Source of the DNA: Opisthorchis felineus
Lineage: Eukaryota > Platyhelminthes > Trematoda > Opisthorchiida > Opisthorchiidae
Direction of reading: 5' to 3'
NCBI GenBank assembly: GCA_004794785.1
Contig: SJOL01007337.1
Coordinates: 380,013-444,012, forward strand
DNA length: 64,000 nucleotides
Shown here: positions 1 to 9,126 of the stretch, one piece after another
Layout of the letters: each line of letters starts with the position of its first letter
Numbering within the stretch: the stretch's first letter is position 1
Notes under the pieces: generated by a model
What the model was told of the DNA's origin: nothing
The model's input: the letters and a program-made list of their open reading frames with translations, nothing else
The model's database searches: none
Position numbers and translations under genes: made by a program

Positions 1-185
1 CCCCCCTCCCAGTGTAGCTCAATGGGTCGCTGAGGTGCGCAAACCGGGGTAAGCTCCAGTCTTTTCGTGACTGGGTCCAGTCTCTCTCAGCCGCCTCTAA
101 CAAACGGCTGGGATGAGGCCCTGGGACTCAACTCACTATTGGTTAGGAACATTGGAACACACGACACAATCATGCAGTCAGTGAG
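1..185 (+). mobile_element. LINE 3' tail fragment
   Basis: The stretch around 112-178 (key words GGATGAGG, GGGACTCAACT, TTGGTTAG, CACAATCATGCAGTCA) aligns by eye with the end of the better preserved LINE copy at about 4215-4298 (GGATGGGG, GGGACTCAACT, TGGTTA, CACAATCGCGCAGTCA), in the same orientation. In the better copies this part encodes the last residues of the LINE polyprotein (…LPGWGPRDS…QWL…AQSRSQ). No open frame survives here, and bases 1-110 match the family only weakly. It ends where a SINE begins. Confidence 0.5.
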
Positions 186-189
186 CTCG

Positions 190-372
190 AGAGAGCTCAG
201 TGGTTAGGGCGCGAACTTACTGGCCGGAAGGTGCGTGGTTCGAAGCCAACTCCAGTGTCTCTTATCTAGGTTTGAGCAAACCAACAGTATCTCAGTCCTT
301 CCTTCGGGGCATGGCAGTGGGGCACCGAAAAGGTGCTACAGTTGAATTATTATTATTATTAGTGTTATTATT
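190..372 (+). mobile_element. tRNA-derived SINE, copy 1
   Basis: A tRNA-like head shows an A-box-like GCTCAGTGGTTAGG near 195-208 and a canonical B box GGTTCGAAGCC near 237-247, with tRNA-like spacing. A non-tRNA body follows (GCATGGCAGTGGGGCACCGAAAAGGTGCTAC), and the element closes on a (TTA)n tail at about 346-372. A second copy on the opposite strand at about 4300-4496 shares head, body and order, which shows a dispersed element and not a tRNA gene. Such elements are transcribed by RNA polymerase III and mobilised by LINE machinery (family knowledge). A 61-codon open frame here is incidental. Confidence 0.75.
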
Positions 373-2055
373 AGGCAGCCAGTAGTGCTGTTGCATCAAA
401 GCCATCGCCTTTACTACGTTCCCCAGTTCCCCATTCCTCTGATTCAATAGACCGATTCAATACGTGCCAGCTGATCATGCCATCGTTTCCCACTCTCCCA
501 TTTTTCAGTCACCGAAACCATAACAGCTGCAAACAACGTACCCTTGGCACATGGTTTGTAGCTGAATTGACTGAGAGGTAGGTAGACCCCCTGGATATGA
601 AAACAGCATTCCAAGATACGGCGACTCAGATATTTCTGGGACTAAATGCTTGTGGGTGTAGTAGAGTACTCGCGAGCTAGGAGAGAGACTCCTATTCGAT
701 ACGCTTGTAGCACTTAGTTGGGAGTGAGTAGATCGAGAGTGGTGGTCAAAGCAGTTAAAATATGGAACGGTGGAAGAAGAATGAGGTTCACAGTCAGTGT
801 CGTGAATGAGGTCCGGGGGATTCCGTGAACTTTACGAGAATTATGGGAGTTTCAGAAAAGCTGAATGTCTTAGCTTTTGCAAAACAGCAGTTGAGGAATT
901 TTGGCAGCATTATGGCGCTGACCGTCTGTACACGAACTTTTAAAGTTTGAGGAGGCCGAGCACAGATATAATACGAGGAGTGGTGGTCAGTGGCGCCGTC
1001 AGCAGGCGCGTGAATGACAGTTGACGACGGAAAACAGCTTGTTGACGTGTAGCGAGAACTTGATTTGGGCAAATAACAGCTTTTCGAAAGCTCGGGTAGA
1101 TGTTGCGGAGGAAACGGTCTAGGCACACACAATTGATCGGTCGCACTTTTACTGTTCATCCTCCGAGCAGCCCATCGGCAGTTTGGGGAGAAGGTCAGTC
1201 CGCCGCACCGGATCAGAAAACATTCGAGATTTCAAGTGATATAACTTTCGTTCCATCAAACACCCAGCGCTAGCATGGTCCCCGTGGGGCGATTGCATCC
1301 AAACTCGTCTAATGATCACTCCTTAGTGTAGATCACACAATCACAGCGTGTGGTCGGTATATATGTGGCGATGATTATTAGGGATTAAGCCTGGCCTGCA
1401 CTCAGGAATACAGAGAGCATAGGCTAGGCAAAACCTGGAAATACTGGTAGCTCGATTAAGTTTATTGGCAATAACACGGGCTAGTTTGTAGCGAGGTTGG
1501 AAAGTGCCCATAGAAACGGATTAGTTGAAATGTCGAACACATTAGGTGACTTTTTCCCTAAAAGTTAGACTGCTGTGCTAGGTTTGCACTGACCACCGCT
1601 GCCTGGTAGTTGGGCTTTCATCCAAGGAATTTTTCAAGGTCCATAGTCGTCTTGTCCAGGTTTTGGCCCGTTGACAGTTTCGCATCTTCCATACAGCTAT
1701 AACGTGGGCCAATACCAGTATTTGCATGCCACAACGTGTCGCGTATTGCCTCCAGACAGGATGTCTTATGTCCCACATACGACAGCGGGTCTGTGGAAAC
1801 GAGTCTAGCAAACACCCTCTGTCAGCATTATTTCATATCTTTATATGTTCTCCGAACAGTTCATGGTGTGAACTTCCGTGAAGCCATGACTGAATAGTAG
1901 TAAACGTGTATTGATGAAGTTCGCAAACGATACGTAGGAGTTTTTCTGGATGCAAACACACAACACCTCGAACACGGACTTCTGTTCTGCTGCTTATTCC
2001 CCAGTGTTTCCAAACAAGAGTGTGTGTTGTTCTTGGGCTCCCAGCTGTATAGCCT
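373..2055. other. unassigned, probably decayed repeat DNA
   Basis: No recognisable gene. Minus-strand open frames at 794-1159 and 1578-1811 overlap other frames of similar length and match no family I know. Since the stretch is flanked by LINE and SINE debris, it is probably old retroelement untranslated sequence or intergenic DNA. Confidence 0.4.
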
Positions 2056-2059
2056 CTAG

Positions 2060-2960
2060 TCACCTACCGAAATGGATCTCTTCAGCCTGCGCTGAGGCTT
2101 CATCCTGTGAACCCAATTTATGTATGGACCACCTGATTATCATTTCAGGCCTAACCCGAAGCGCACGAAGTGTCCAAATAGTAGGTGCGTAGTAGGTATT
2201 CCAGGCATTTCGTCTCAGCCGTCTCAGGAGAGGGTTGAATACAGCTGCAAACCCTTGCCCCATTCTGCCGAAGATTCGCCAATCAATCGCCAATTTTCTA
2301 ACGCAATACTGCCACCACACCCAGCGAATACTACAAAAACATCTGTGGTCAAAATCAGATCGTCATATGCACTTGTGAGTCAAGTCTCCAAACCGCAAAG
2401 AGGAATTGCGCGCACTGATGCATTGTAACCTACTTCCAGTACGAGACTGATTTCACGCTTCTCTCAAAGACGGCCAATTGTAACTTCGGTGATTTAGATT
2501 TCTCTCAAGTCAAGCGGGTGTACTTTTCGACTGCGCCCAAAGAGTCACCACACAGGGCATGTGTAGGCACAACCTCTTACCATTCTCATGGGGTAACCTT
2601 GCTTTCTTCTGGTTAAAAGCGTAGAACAGACCTTCTGACAAACACCACCAACCTATCTCTGATAAACAGCGGCTTACGCATCTCAACAAGACTGTAATAT
2701 CATCAGCATATTTCAACCCCTGAGGGCGCATTCCTTGCAGTGGACAGACGTATTTGTCGTGGCGATCGGATAGTGCATTCTCTAGGATGTCTCCGGCGAC
2801 GAACTCAATCAGAATTGGCTAGATCGAGCGGCCCTGTCGAACACTCCCGGAGTTTGCGGAGTTTGGCTCCACCATCGACATCGAGCTTTCGCTGGACGGC
2901 TGGGTTCACTGTACTTTTCTACCGTTCTTGACTTTGACCAGAACAACTAGACTAACCGCT
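2060..2960 (-). pseudogene. LINE reverse transcriptase pseudogene (RTE-like)
   Basis: Read on the minus strand, this is the second half of a non-LTR retrotransposon polyprotein. Near 2731-2790 another frame reads AGDILENALSDRHD, the segment just before the RT core. At 2710-2699 lies the catalytic Y-A-D-D motif in the context GLKYADDITVLL. Between about 2320 and 2250 a shifted frame gives CSIRWVWWQYCVRKL, the counterpart of the C-terminal FDHRCLR…RVWWEHR block seen intact at 3911-4000. Stops and frameshifts separate the pieces, so no enzyme is made. An active element would encode an APE-type endonuclease and RT for target-primed insertion. The clade (RTE or related) is judged from wording only. 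Confidence 0.65.
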
Positions 2961-3389
2961 GTTGCGCTCGCACTTCATGGTAGTCGCAGGTCCTTCTCTA
3001 TTCTACACCAGCTCACTAGGCAATATCAGGAATGAGTATCAAAGGGAGCCAGCAGACAAATTGTGAAATCTTCCGGTCCACCTGGTCGGGTGGCATTTCC
3101 AAAGCCATCCGATAATAAGGTTTGTCGGATGTAGGAGAAGTGGAGGGAGCAGTATTTGGAGGGACAATTTGGGAGACCATTGTATTAGACAATGGTTGGG
3201 AATCACAAGAGCCGCAGAGGTTTTCAGGTACGGTGTTTGGGGCATGCGCCACATATGCCAAACTATCATCTGCCAAAGAGAGTTGAGTTTCGCACTCCAA
3301 AATGGCCATGACGTGGCTACGGTCAGCTTGAGCGCTGTGGAATCTTCGCACCTTTTTGAATGGGCCACGTGGATTTTCATCGCATCAGG
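2961..3389. other. spacer between two opposed LINE fragments
   Basis: Two overlapping minus-strand frames of about 110 codons occupy this stretch. Neither is recognised, and because both stay open in different frames the openness is probably chance. It separates a minus-strand LINE piece from a plus-strand one. It could be target DNA or a diverged part of either element. Confidence 0.3.
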
Positions 3390-4299
3390 TTAGCAACCAA
3401 ACAGAAAATGGCACGTAACCGATTCCAGTGTCAAGCTTGTGATGGCGCACGCAGATCCCTCAAACATAGGAAAATCTGGAGCGTGAAGAATGACAGAGCG
3501 CTTGTGGATTTTGAAGGCCCAGGAGATCGAGAAGGCTTTCACTGCAGTTAACAGCCGTGCCATATTTCAGCTGGTTCGATCAACCAGTCAAAAGAAGACA
3601 AGTGTCAGCGAAGCGGTGTGTGAAAAAGACGGAACGGCAATTCACTCTCTCAATCGTCGTCTTGAGCGATGGGCTGAGCACTTCCAAGAACAGTTCAGCT
3701 GGTCTCCTTCAACGCAACAACTAGAAGAGCACAGCGGGCCAGAATGGAACATCGACACCAGCACGCCGTGAACAGCCGAAATCCAGCGTGAGATATCAAT
3801 CCGGAAACGCGACAAGGCACCTGGCGCGGATGGCCTACACCCCGGCGGTGTGATCCATACCGCTTTATGGATCAGAGACGTGGTCTCTACGTGCACAGGG
3901 CGTACGAAAGATGTCAGTGTTTGATCATCGGTGTCTCCGAAGGATTGGTCGGGTCTGGTGGGAACATCGGATTAGTAATGCTAAGGTACGCCAGATGGTC
4001 CCAGGAAGAAGGAACTCTCCCGCGATAGATAAATTACTCACACTTCATAGGTTACGCTGGTTAGGACATGTAACTCGCATGCCAGAAGATCGTCTGCCTC
4101 GCAGAGCTCTTTTTGCCCAACCCTCTGGTGAGTGGAAGCGACCGAGAGGTGGTTACTGTGTTACCTGGCAATGAAATATGAAAACGCTCACCAGTAAATT
4201 GAGTCGGGTCGACAACTTCCGCCTCCCCGGATGGGGACCCCGGGACTCAACTAACCAATGGTTAATGACACTGGCAGAAGTAGCACAATCGCGCAGTCA
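3390..4299 (+). pseudogene. LINE copy with RT core deleted
   Basis: The 5' part (3440-3770) reads DGARRSLKHRK, then after a frameshift AFTAVNSRAIFQLVRST and LERWAEHFQEQFSW, and KAPGADGLHPGG at about 3814-3849. These are the linker and the start of the RT domain of an RTE-like LINE. After about 60 unmatched bases the sequence jumps at 3911 to the C-terminal block VFDHRCLRRIGRVWWEHR, then LHRLRWLGHVTRMPEDRLP (about 4045-4100), then the tail LPGWGPRDS (about 4215). The whole fingers/palm region, including the YADD catalytic box, is missing. A stop follows PST… near 3769. The element cannot encode a working enzyme. The RNA tail and 3' end are well kept, so it could have been copied in trans. Confidence 0.75.
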
Positions 4300-4496
4300 T
4301 TATAAAAAGATAAAATAACGTCCAGCTTTAGCACCCTTTCGGTGCCTAGCTGCCATGCCACCCGAAGAAAGCACGAGGGCTGGGATACTGCCTGGTTTCC
4401 CAAGCCTAGACAGGGGAAGTCAAGAGGCAGAGGTCGGGGTCGAACCACGGACCTTCCGGTCAGTAAGTTCGCGCTCCAACCACTGAGCCATCTCGC
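4300..4496 (-). mobile_element. tRNA-derived SINE, copy 2 (reverse orientation)
   Basis: Read on the minus strand from about 4495: GAGATGGCTCAGTGGTTGG (A-box region), then GTGGTTCGACCCCG (B box) about 45 bases later, then the body GGCATGGCAGCTAGGCACCGAAAGGGTGCTA. The order is the same as in the SINE at 190-372, with divergence typical of independent insertions. It abuts the 3' end of the LINE fragment in opposite orientation. No tRNA cloverleaf with an intact acceptor stem is evident, so this is not a tRNA gene. Confidence 0.75.
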
Positions 4497-5256
4497 CCAT
4501 GTCATCGCACAGTCAGTGGCGCTCTTGTATCAAAACTATTGCGTTCAATGCGTAGCTACCCAGTTCCCGAACTAAGCAAACATGCCATCACCTCCAGTCG
4601 GACCCTGACACAACTGTCTTCCTTATCCCAGTTACATGACAGCCGCACGTAGATTGACCAGTTCGTTGAACGCATTTGCATTCTACTCCTTCAAATGTCT
4701 ACTTATCTCCATGCGGACTTCCCACCCCTATTTTTCTTGACTGTGGAATTTTGCCGTACAAACACGCGGCTCTAGAACATCCTCCCCTTCTGCATTTCCC
4801 AGCTTCTTTTGATCTCCAATTGCCCAAGACCGATTAGCACCTACCCTTTCCATTTCTTTGTGACTCTGCCTTAAGTGCTTGCTTACCCATTTTTATGTTC
4901 CTTGATGTCGTATACCTATTGTTAGCCTGTGGCATCCTTACATGATTCTCCCTCGTTTGCGATCCACCACGTGAGTAATAAAAAATTACCCCGGGGTTAC
5001 TTACTGCTTCCTACTATACGGCCGGGCAAGCGCATGCACGGATTCCATTTTCGTTCAGTATTTAATTTGGTCAAAGCTTACCCGTGTTCAGTGGGCCGTT
5101 TTGATGAATCATTCTTATTTTTGAGTGCGTACTGCGTTGCTGGTACACAAAACCCGGAATTCGTCCAGTATTTCAGAATAAATTTTGAAATTCCTAGTTT
5201 CTATCATCCGTCATTTCATTCCCAGTTCGGTCGCACTGTTTTTTTAATTTTTCTAG
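4497..5256. other. upstream region of the CLIC gene
   Basis: Non-coding. An open frame at 4929-5354 overlaps the CLIC start in another frame and is not believed. GTGAGT at about 4973 could be a 5'-UTR splice donor, but no upstream exon can be shown. The region ends with a pyrimidine-rich acceptor. Confidence 0.4.
5239..5256 (+). promoter_or_regulatory. 3' splice acceptor (cis or spliced-leader trans)
   Basis: A T-rich tract (TTTTTTTAATTTTTCTAG) ends in AG at 5256, only 12 bases before the CLIC initiator ATG. It is a textbook animal 3' splice site. Either a 5'-UTR intron or spliced-leader trans-splicing, known in flatworms, would produce it. Confidence 0.55.
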
Positions 5257-5268
5257 CTATAATACCCA

Positions 5269-6195
5269 ATGGATGCATCCACGGAAACTGGTCAAGTGAT
5301 AAACGAGCTCAGTCTTCCGCTTGTGGAACTGTTTGTCAAAGCGGCTCCCTCTAATCCATCGGAAATCGCTCCCGGTCTTCTTGATCATCAGTGGCTTATG
5401 GTGTTGCGCGTATTGGAAGACAAGCACCTGATCCGGCTGCGAGTTACACCAATCAGCATAAAAAATCCACCGGAAAGTTATATAAAGCTTAACGTTGCTC
5501 GGTGCATCCCCATCGCATGGATAGAATCTGGACTGCTTGAGGGGGAGAACGCTGCTGGATCCGTAATAAACTCGTCTGGATCATTGGAAACCTTGATGGT
5601 TAAGGTGGGACTGTCGTACCTTGATCCCAAACTCAAGCTTGACGACATCAAGGAAGCCGAGAGCGTTTTTGAGGACCTATATAAAAATTTAATGCACTAC
5701 GTGCGAAACAACGTAAGCAGTCGCTTGCTGTCCAGCTTGACAAAGTTGAATCAATATATGGCGTCCAAACCAGGTCCGTACTTACTGGGTCGAGAATTGT
5801 CCTATGCAGATTGCCAGCTGATGCCTAAACTGCAACACGTTCGTGTTGCTGGTCATGCTTACAAGGAGTTTGAAATTCCTCGAGATCTAACACACCTGTG
5901 GAAGTACATGGCCACCATGTACAAATGTGAGTATTTTCGGAATTCATGTCCCTCAGATCGCGACATGTTAATGCAATATGCAGAGCGGGACCCATTGTCG
6001 AAAGACTTTCATCCAGGGTTGCTAGGGCCTGGATTTTCCGATGCTATTCCGGAGGATGTTCAACTTGGGCATCAACAACAGCAGTCGCTACAGACTGAGC
6101 ACGAGGAGCATGAGAAGCATCCCGAAAATACTTCGCCGCAGTATGAAGCGCAGCATTCTCAAGAGAATGGCGATGTAGAGATTGATGAACCTTAG
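5269..6195 (+). CDS. chloride intracellular channel protein (CLIC/EXC-4-like)
   Basis: A 308-residue protein, complete in one exon. CLICs are GST-omega-fold proteins that are soluble, can associate with membranes and help shape tubular or epithelial membranes (EXC-4 in nematodes). The N-terminal thioredoxin-like half begins with VELFVKA at residues 19-25, and the cis-proline position appears kept at P81 (CIPIAW). The all-helical C-terminal half carries the family signature LSYADCQLMPKLQHVRV (177-193), then LTHLWKYM and NSCPSDRD (225-232). The vertebrate redox motif CPFSQ aligns with APGLLDHQ (34-41), so the reactive cysteine is absent. A Q/E/H-rich tail of about 40 residues extends beyond usual CLICs (about 240-270 residues). 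ATG 5269 is chosen because it lies 12 bases after a splice acceptor and precedes the conserved start. No clear AATAAA was seen just downstream. Confidence 0.9.
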   Translation: MDASTETGQVINELSLPLVELFVKAAPSNPSEIAPGLLDHQWLMVLRVLEDKHLIRLRVTPISIKNPPESYIKLNVARCIPIAWIESGLLEGENAAGSVINSSGSLETLMVKVGLSYLDPKLKLDDIKEAESVFEDLYKNLMHYVRNNVSSRLLSSLTKLNQYMASKPGPYLLGRELSYADCQLMPKLQHVRVAGHAYKEFEIPRDLTHLWKYMATMYKCEYFRNSCPSDRDMLMQYAERDPLSKDFHPGLLGPGFSDAIPEDVQLGHQQQQSLQTEHEEHEKHPENTSPQYEAQHSQENGDVEIDEP

Positions 6196-9126
6196 ATTGC
6201 ATTCCTGTCCGCTAGCCCATTCTTTGAGTAAAACATATTTTTCATTTCGCCGGATTGCACGTAATTCAGATACCTCTATGATATTTATGTACGCGCGGTG
6301 TTCATCCCCTATTTGATACCTACTTTTCTACGTTCACTTTGCTATGAGGATGGTAGAATTGCCATGTTTGTTTATCTTCGTGTTCCTGATTGTGTGTTCT
6401 TTTTCAACCAATCCCCCTATTTATACTATCCCTGCTTTGTGCCATTCGAAAACTCATTTTCTACGTTTTATATGATCCCCTAATTGCTGGGTGTTTTCAA
6501 ACTCACTGGTGGGTTAAACTTCGTACTTTCTGCACACCGACGGTCTTCTCTCTTCCACCTGAAGTCAAATCACGTCCAGATCTATAACAGGTTAGTGGAT
6601 GGCAACGGAACGTACCTGACTGATATCGCTCAAGTCCTTCTTAAACAGATGGTTTCTGATTGGCAATGCGTCTGTTTCATCGACGGGTATCTAATATGTT
6701 TCGGAATGATGCGTTACAGCTACTGAATGACGAACTAAAAAAACAAATGCAACTGATTTGTCCCTATTAGAGAATTCGTTGCAATTCGGGTAGATTGATG
6801 ATCAACTGGCAGTTCGCAACTCAGTTCACAGAATCAAAGGAAACATCGCGATTATGACAAATACAACGGTTTATCCTATCTAGTCTAGCCAGAAGAGACC
6901 TTTCCAAGAATAGTAGGTTTTCCTTGCAAGAGGTCAACTGATTTTGCACTCTAGGCAGCTATGGGGTCTCTAAAAGCCTATGCATTACTGACAGGCTATC
7001 CATGTCGTATAGCAAACAAATGATAAAACAGATTGTAGTTCCTGTTGCACCTGCTGTAGATGTGATTTTCAATCAACAGGTTTTACACCTAACGTTCAGC
7101 GCCTGTTTATTTGTTTGTCACTAGAAAGTAGGCAAATCCGCGCAGGGCTGTCATCATGCAGATATTCATTTCATTGAACTTATCAGCAGGAGTGGATCGA
7201 AGTAACTATGTCTGAATGAAGGTTTCCTGCACTCGAGTTAGGGTTCAGGCGCAAAACAGAATGGCTATAGGGGAAAGTAACGGAAAATGGGAGTAGTGTA
7301 AATGTGATACCGTTCCAGAAATTGTGCTCTCCTTATCAGTGATTGAGGATGCCTAGCCCTTGTGATAACTTTCCTGCTTTTTGGCATCGTTTTACTTATC
7401 AGCTGCCGGGTTTCATCGGGAGAAATTTCTTATACCAGAACAGTACTCTCCCTCGAGGAACCTAGGGTGTTTTCAAAATCTTTCCTCATGTGGGATGACT
7501 TGTGGAATCATTCATGTAGCATGTTTTCTGCGCTGGAGTAACGGCATTTCATTTGTCTGGATATTTTTTAACAGCCTTCACAAGGGCGAGGCAGTGTCCC
7601 CCTTCTTGTTTTTGAATTAGATACTTCGAATTTTCAATGCTGTAGCTTGTTCGTGCTTCGCACACTAACTCAGCATGGTGAGCCTGCATAGTGGTCGCCA
7701 GCTCCCGTTATCTAGTGTTTTTTCTTATCTTACTTAACTTGAATAACAACCACTAAACAAGATAGCTTATCACACTATACGGGAAACACTATTAAGAGCT
7801 GGGCACGTTGACTGTCGTGTGCTGTTTCGTTGTATCTTCCAGTTTCATTATTTTCATTTGGTGTTTCAACAGTGACTTGTTCCAGCTGGTGGTGCTGTGT
7901 GTATATCCAAGACTAGTGTGTCAACTAGGCCAGGTTCAGTCCAGACAAAGCGATTAAACTAGCTAGTTAATGTATCAGATGTTTATGACGGCCTCTGAAG
8001 TGACAGTCAACAAACAAATCTGGGTCAATGATATGAGGCGCTCTTACGGTGTTCCCTTGGAAATTAAATAAGCCATTTGGGAAACTAAATTTTGCATTCT
8101 TTTTAGTGTTTGGAATTCCGTTTCCTCGAGAGGGGATTGCAGTGTAAAAAATCCGGTGTGTTCAGATTTGTCCCCTCACTGCAGGTGATTCCTGAGGTTT
8201 TGAAGTCTAGAGAGTTCAACCAGTGTGAATCATTTTCTCCCAGTATTCGGTCTAACTGAGATGAACTTTTGTGCTTATGTCATTGCATTTCCTCAGGTTT
8301 GACCTTCGTCACCCGGACCCTCCGCATTTCACTGTCGACCACGGTGGTCATAAACGTTGACGATATCGCCCTCACGGGTGTTTTTTTGAATTGAAAGAGA
8401 ATGCTAGCGTTTCAGTGGGCAGTAGGAGGCGGCGACGTTCGAAGGAGAATTTGTGAAGCATAAAGTAGTGTCAGCGTCATACTGATGACTCGTACTCGGC
8501 CCGAGCGGATAAGATCGTTGACAATCATTTCGGCAACCCCTTTTTCAAGCCCTACATGGAAGCATCCAAATTGGTTACAGCCCTCCGTCCTGATTACCTG
8601 TGCATAAGTTGTTTGGGAAACAAACAAGAAGAAAATCTTCGATCCTTAACTGTTTGCCTTGTTGCCTTTGATCTTATTTCCGTTGGAACTAGGACCCTTG
8701 GTGAACGCTGATGTTTCGCTCCGGTATTTCGAACATGTATGATCTGGATATCGTGTAAACATATGTCCCAGCTACATGCAAGTGGACGTAACGTTTGGCG
8801 CGTTCAGTAAGCTGATGGAACAATACACGAAAACAGTTGTAGTTAAAATCTTGGCTCTACGCAACCAAGCCTTGTGTACGGAGCGAAAAACAGGTTACAA
8901 TCCTCACGAGGGAAATGGGTTCCGGCATATTCAACGGTTAAAATGAGAAGGGTAACCGAGGGTGAATCCGTTCGGTAAACAATGCATTCTCATGAGACTT
9001 TCAAGTGTGGATTTTGGTTTGCTTGTGTTTTTGTTCACGCCTGAAGATCGTAGGACAGGTCGATATCTCCATTCAAAGGCTCGTTGAGCAAATGATTGGT
9101 GATATGCAGCTGTAGTTTGTTTCAAA
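6196..9126. other. non-coding stretch after CLIC
   Basis: Contains the CLIC 3'-UTR and intergenic DNA. Open frames at 6484-6726 and 7381-7620 have no recognisable content. An imperfect inverted repeat at 7698-7802 is listed separately. The phrase VINVDDIALTG near 8340 is considered chance. Confidence 0.4.
7698..7802. repeat. imperfect fold-back repeat
   Basis: CCAGCTC…CTAGTGTTT at 7698-7720 is mirrored by AAACACTATTAAGAGCTGG at 7784-7802, with a few mismatches and gaps, around a loop of about 63 bases. It could be a small MITE-like relic or chance. No target duplication was identified. Confidence 0.3.

Noticed and set aside
190..260. Possible functional tRNA gene
   Set aside because: A and B boxes are present, but there is no intact acceptor stem and the same head is repeated with a shared non-tRNA body at 4300-4496, so it is a SINE.
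794..1159. 121-codon minus-strand frame
   Set aside because: An overlapping 68-codon frame is equally plausible, there are no motifs, and it lies in retroelement debris.
4929..5354. 141-codon plus-strand open frame overlapping the CLIC start
   Set aside because: It runs through the splice acceptor and overlaps the conserved CLIC N-terminus in another frame; no family content.
7381..7620. Phrase VSPFLF resembling the LINE CPLSPFLF motif
   Set aside because: No neighbouring YADD, GVRQG or C-terminal blocks; considered coincidence.
8320..8380. VINVDDIALTG, reminiscent of an LTR-retrotransposon RT VDD/YVDD box
   Set aside because: No other RT blocks surround it on either side in any frame; a single short phrase is not enough.
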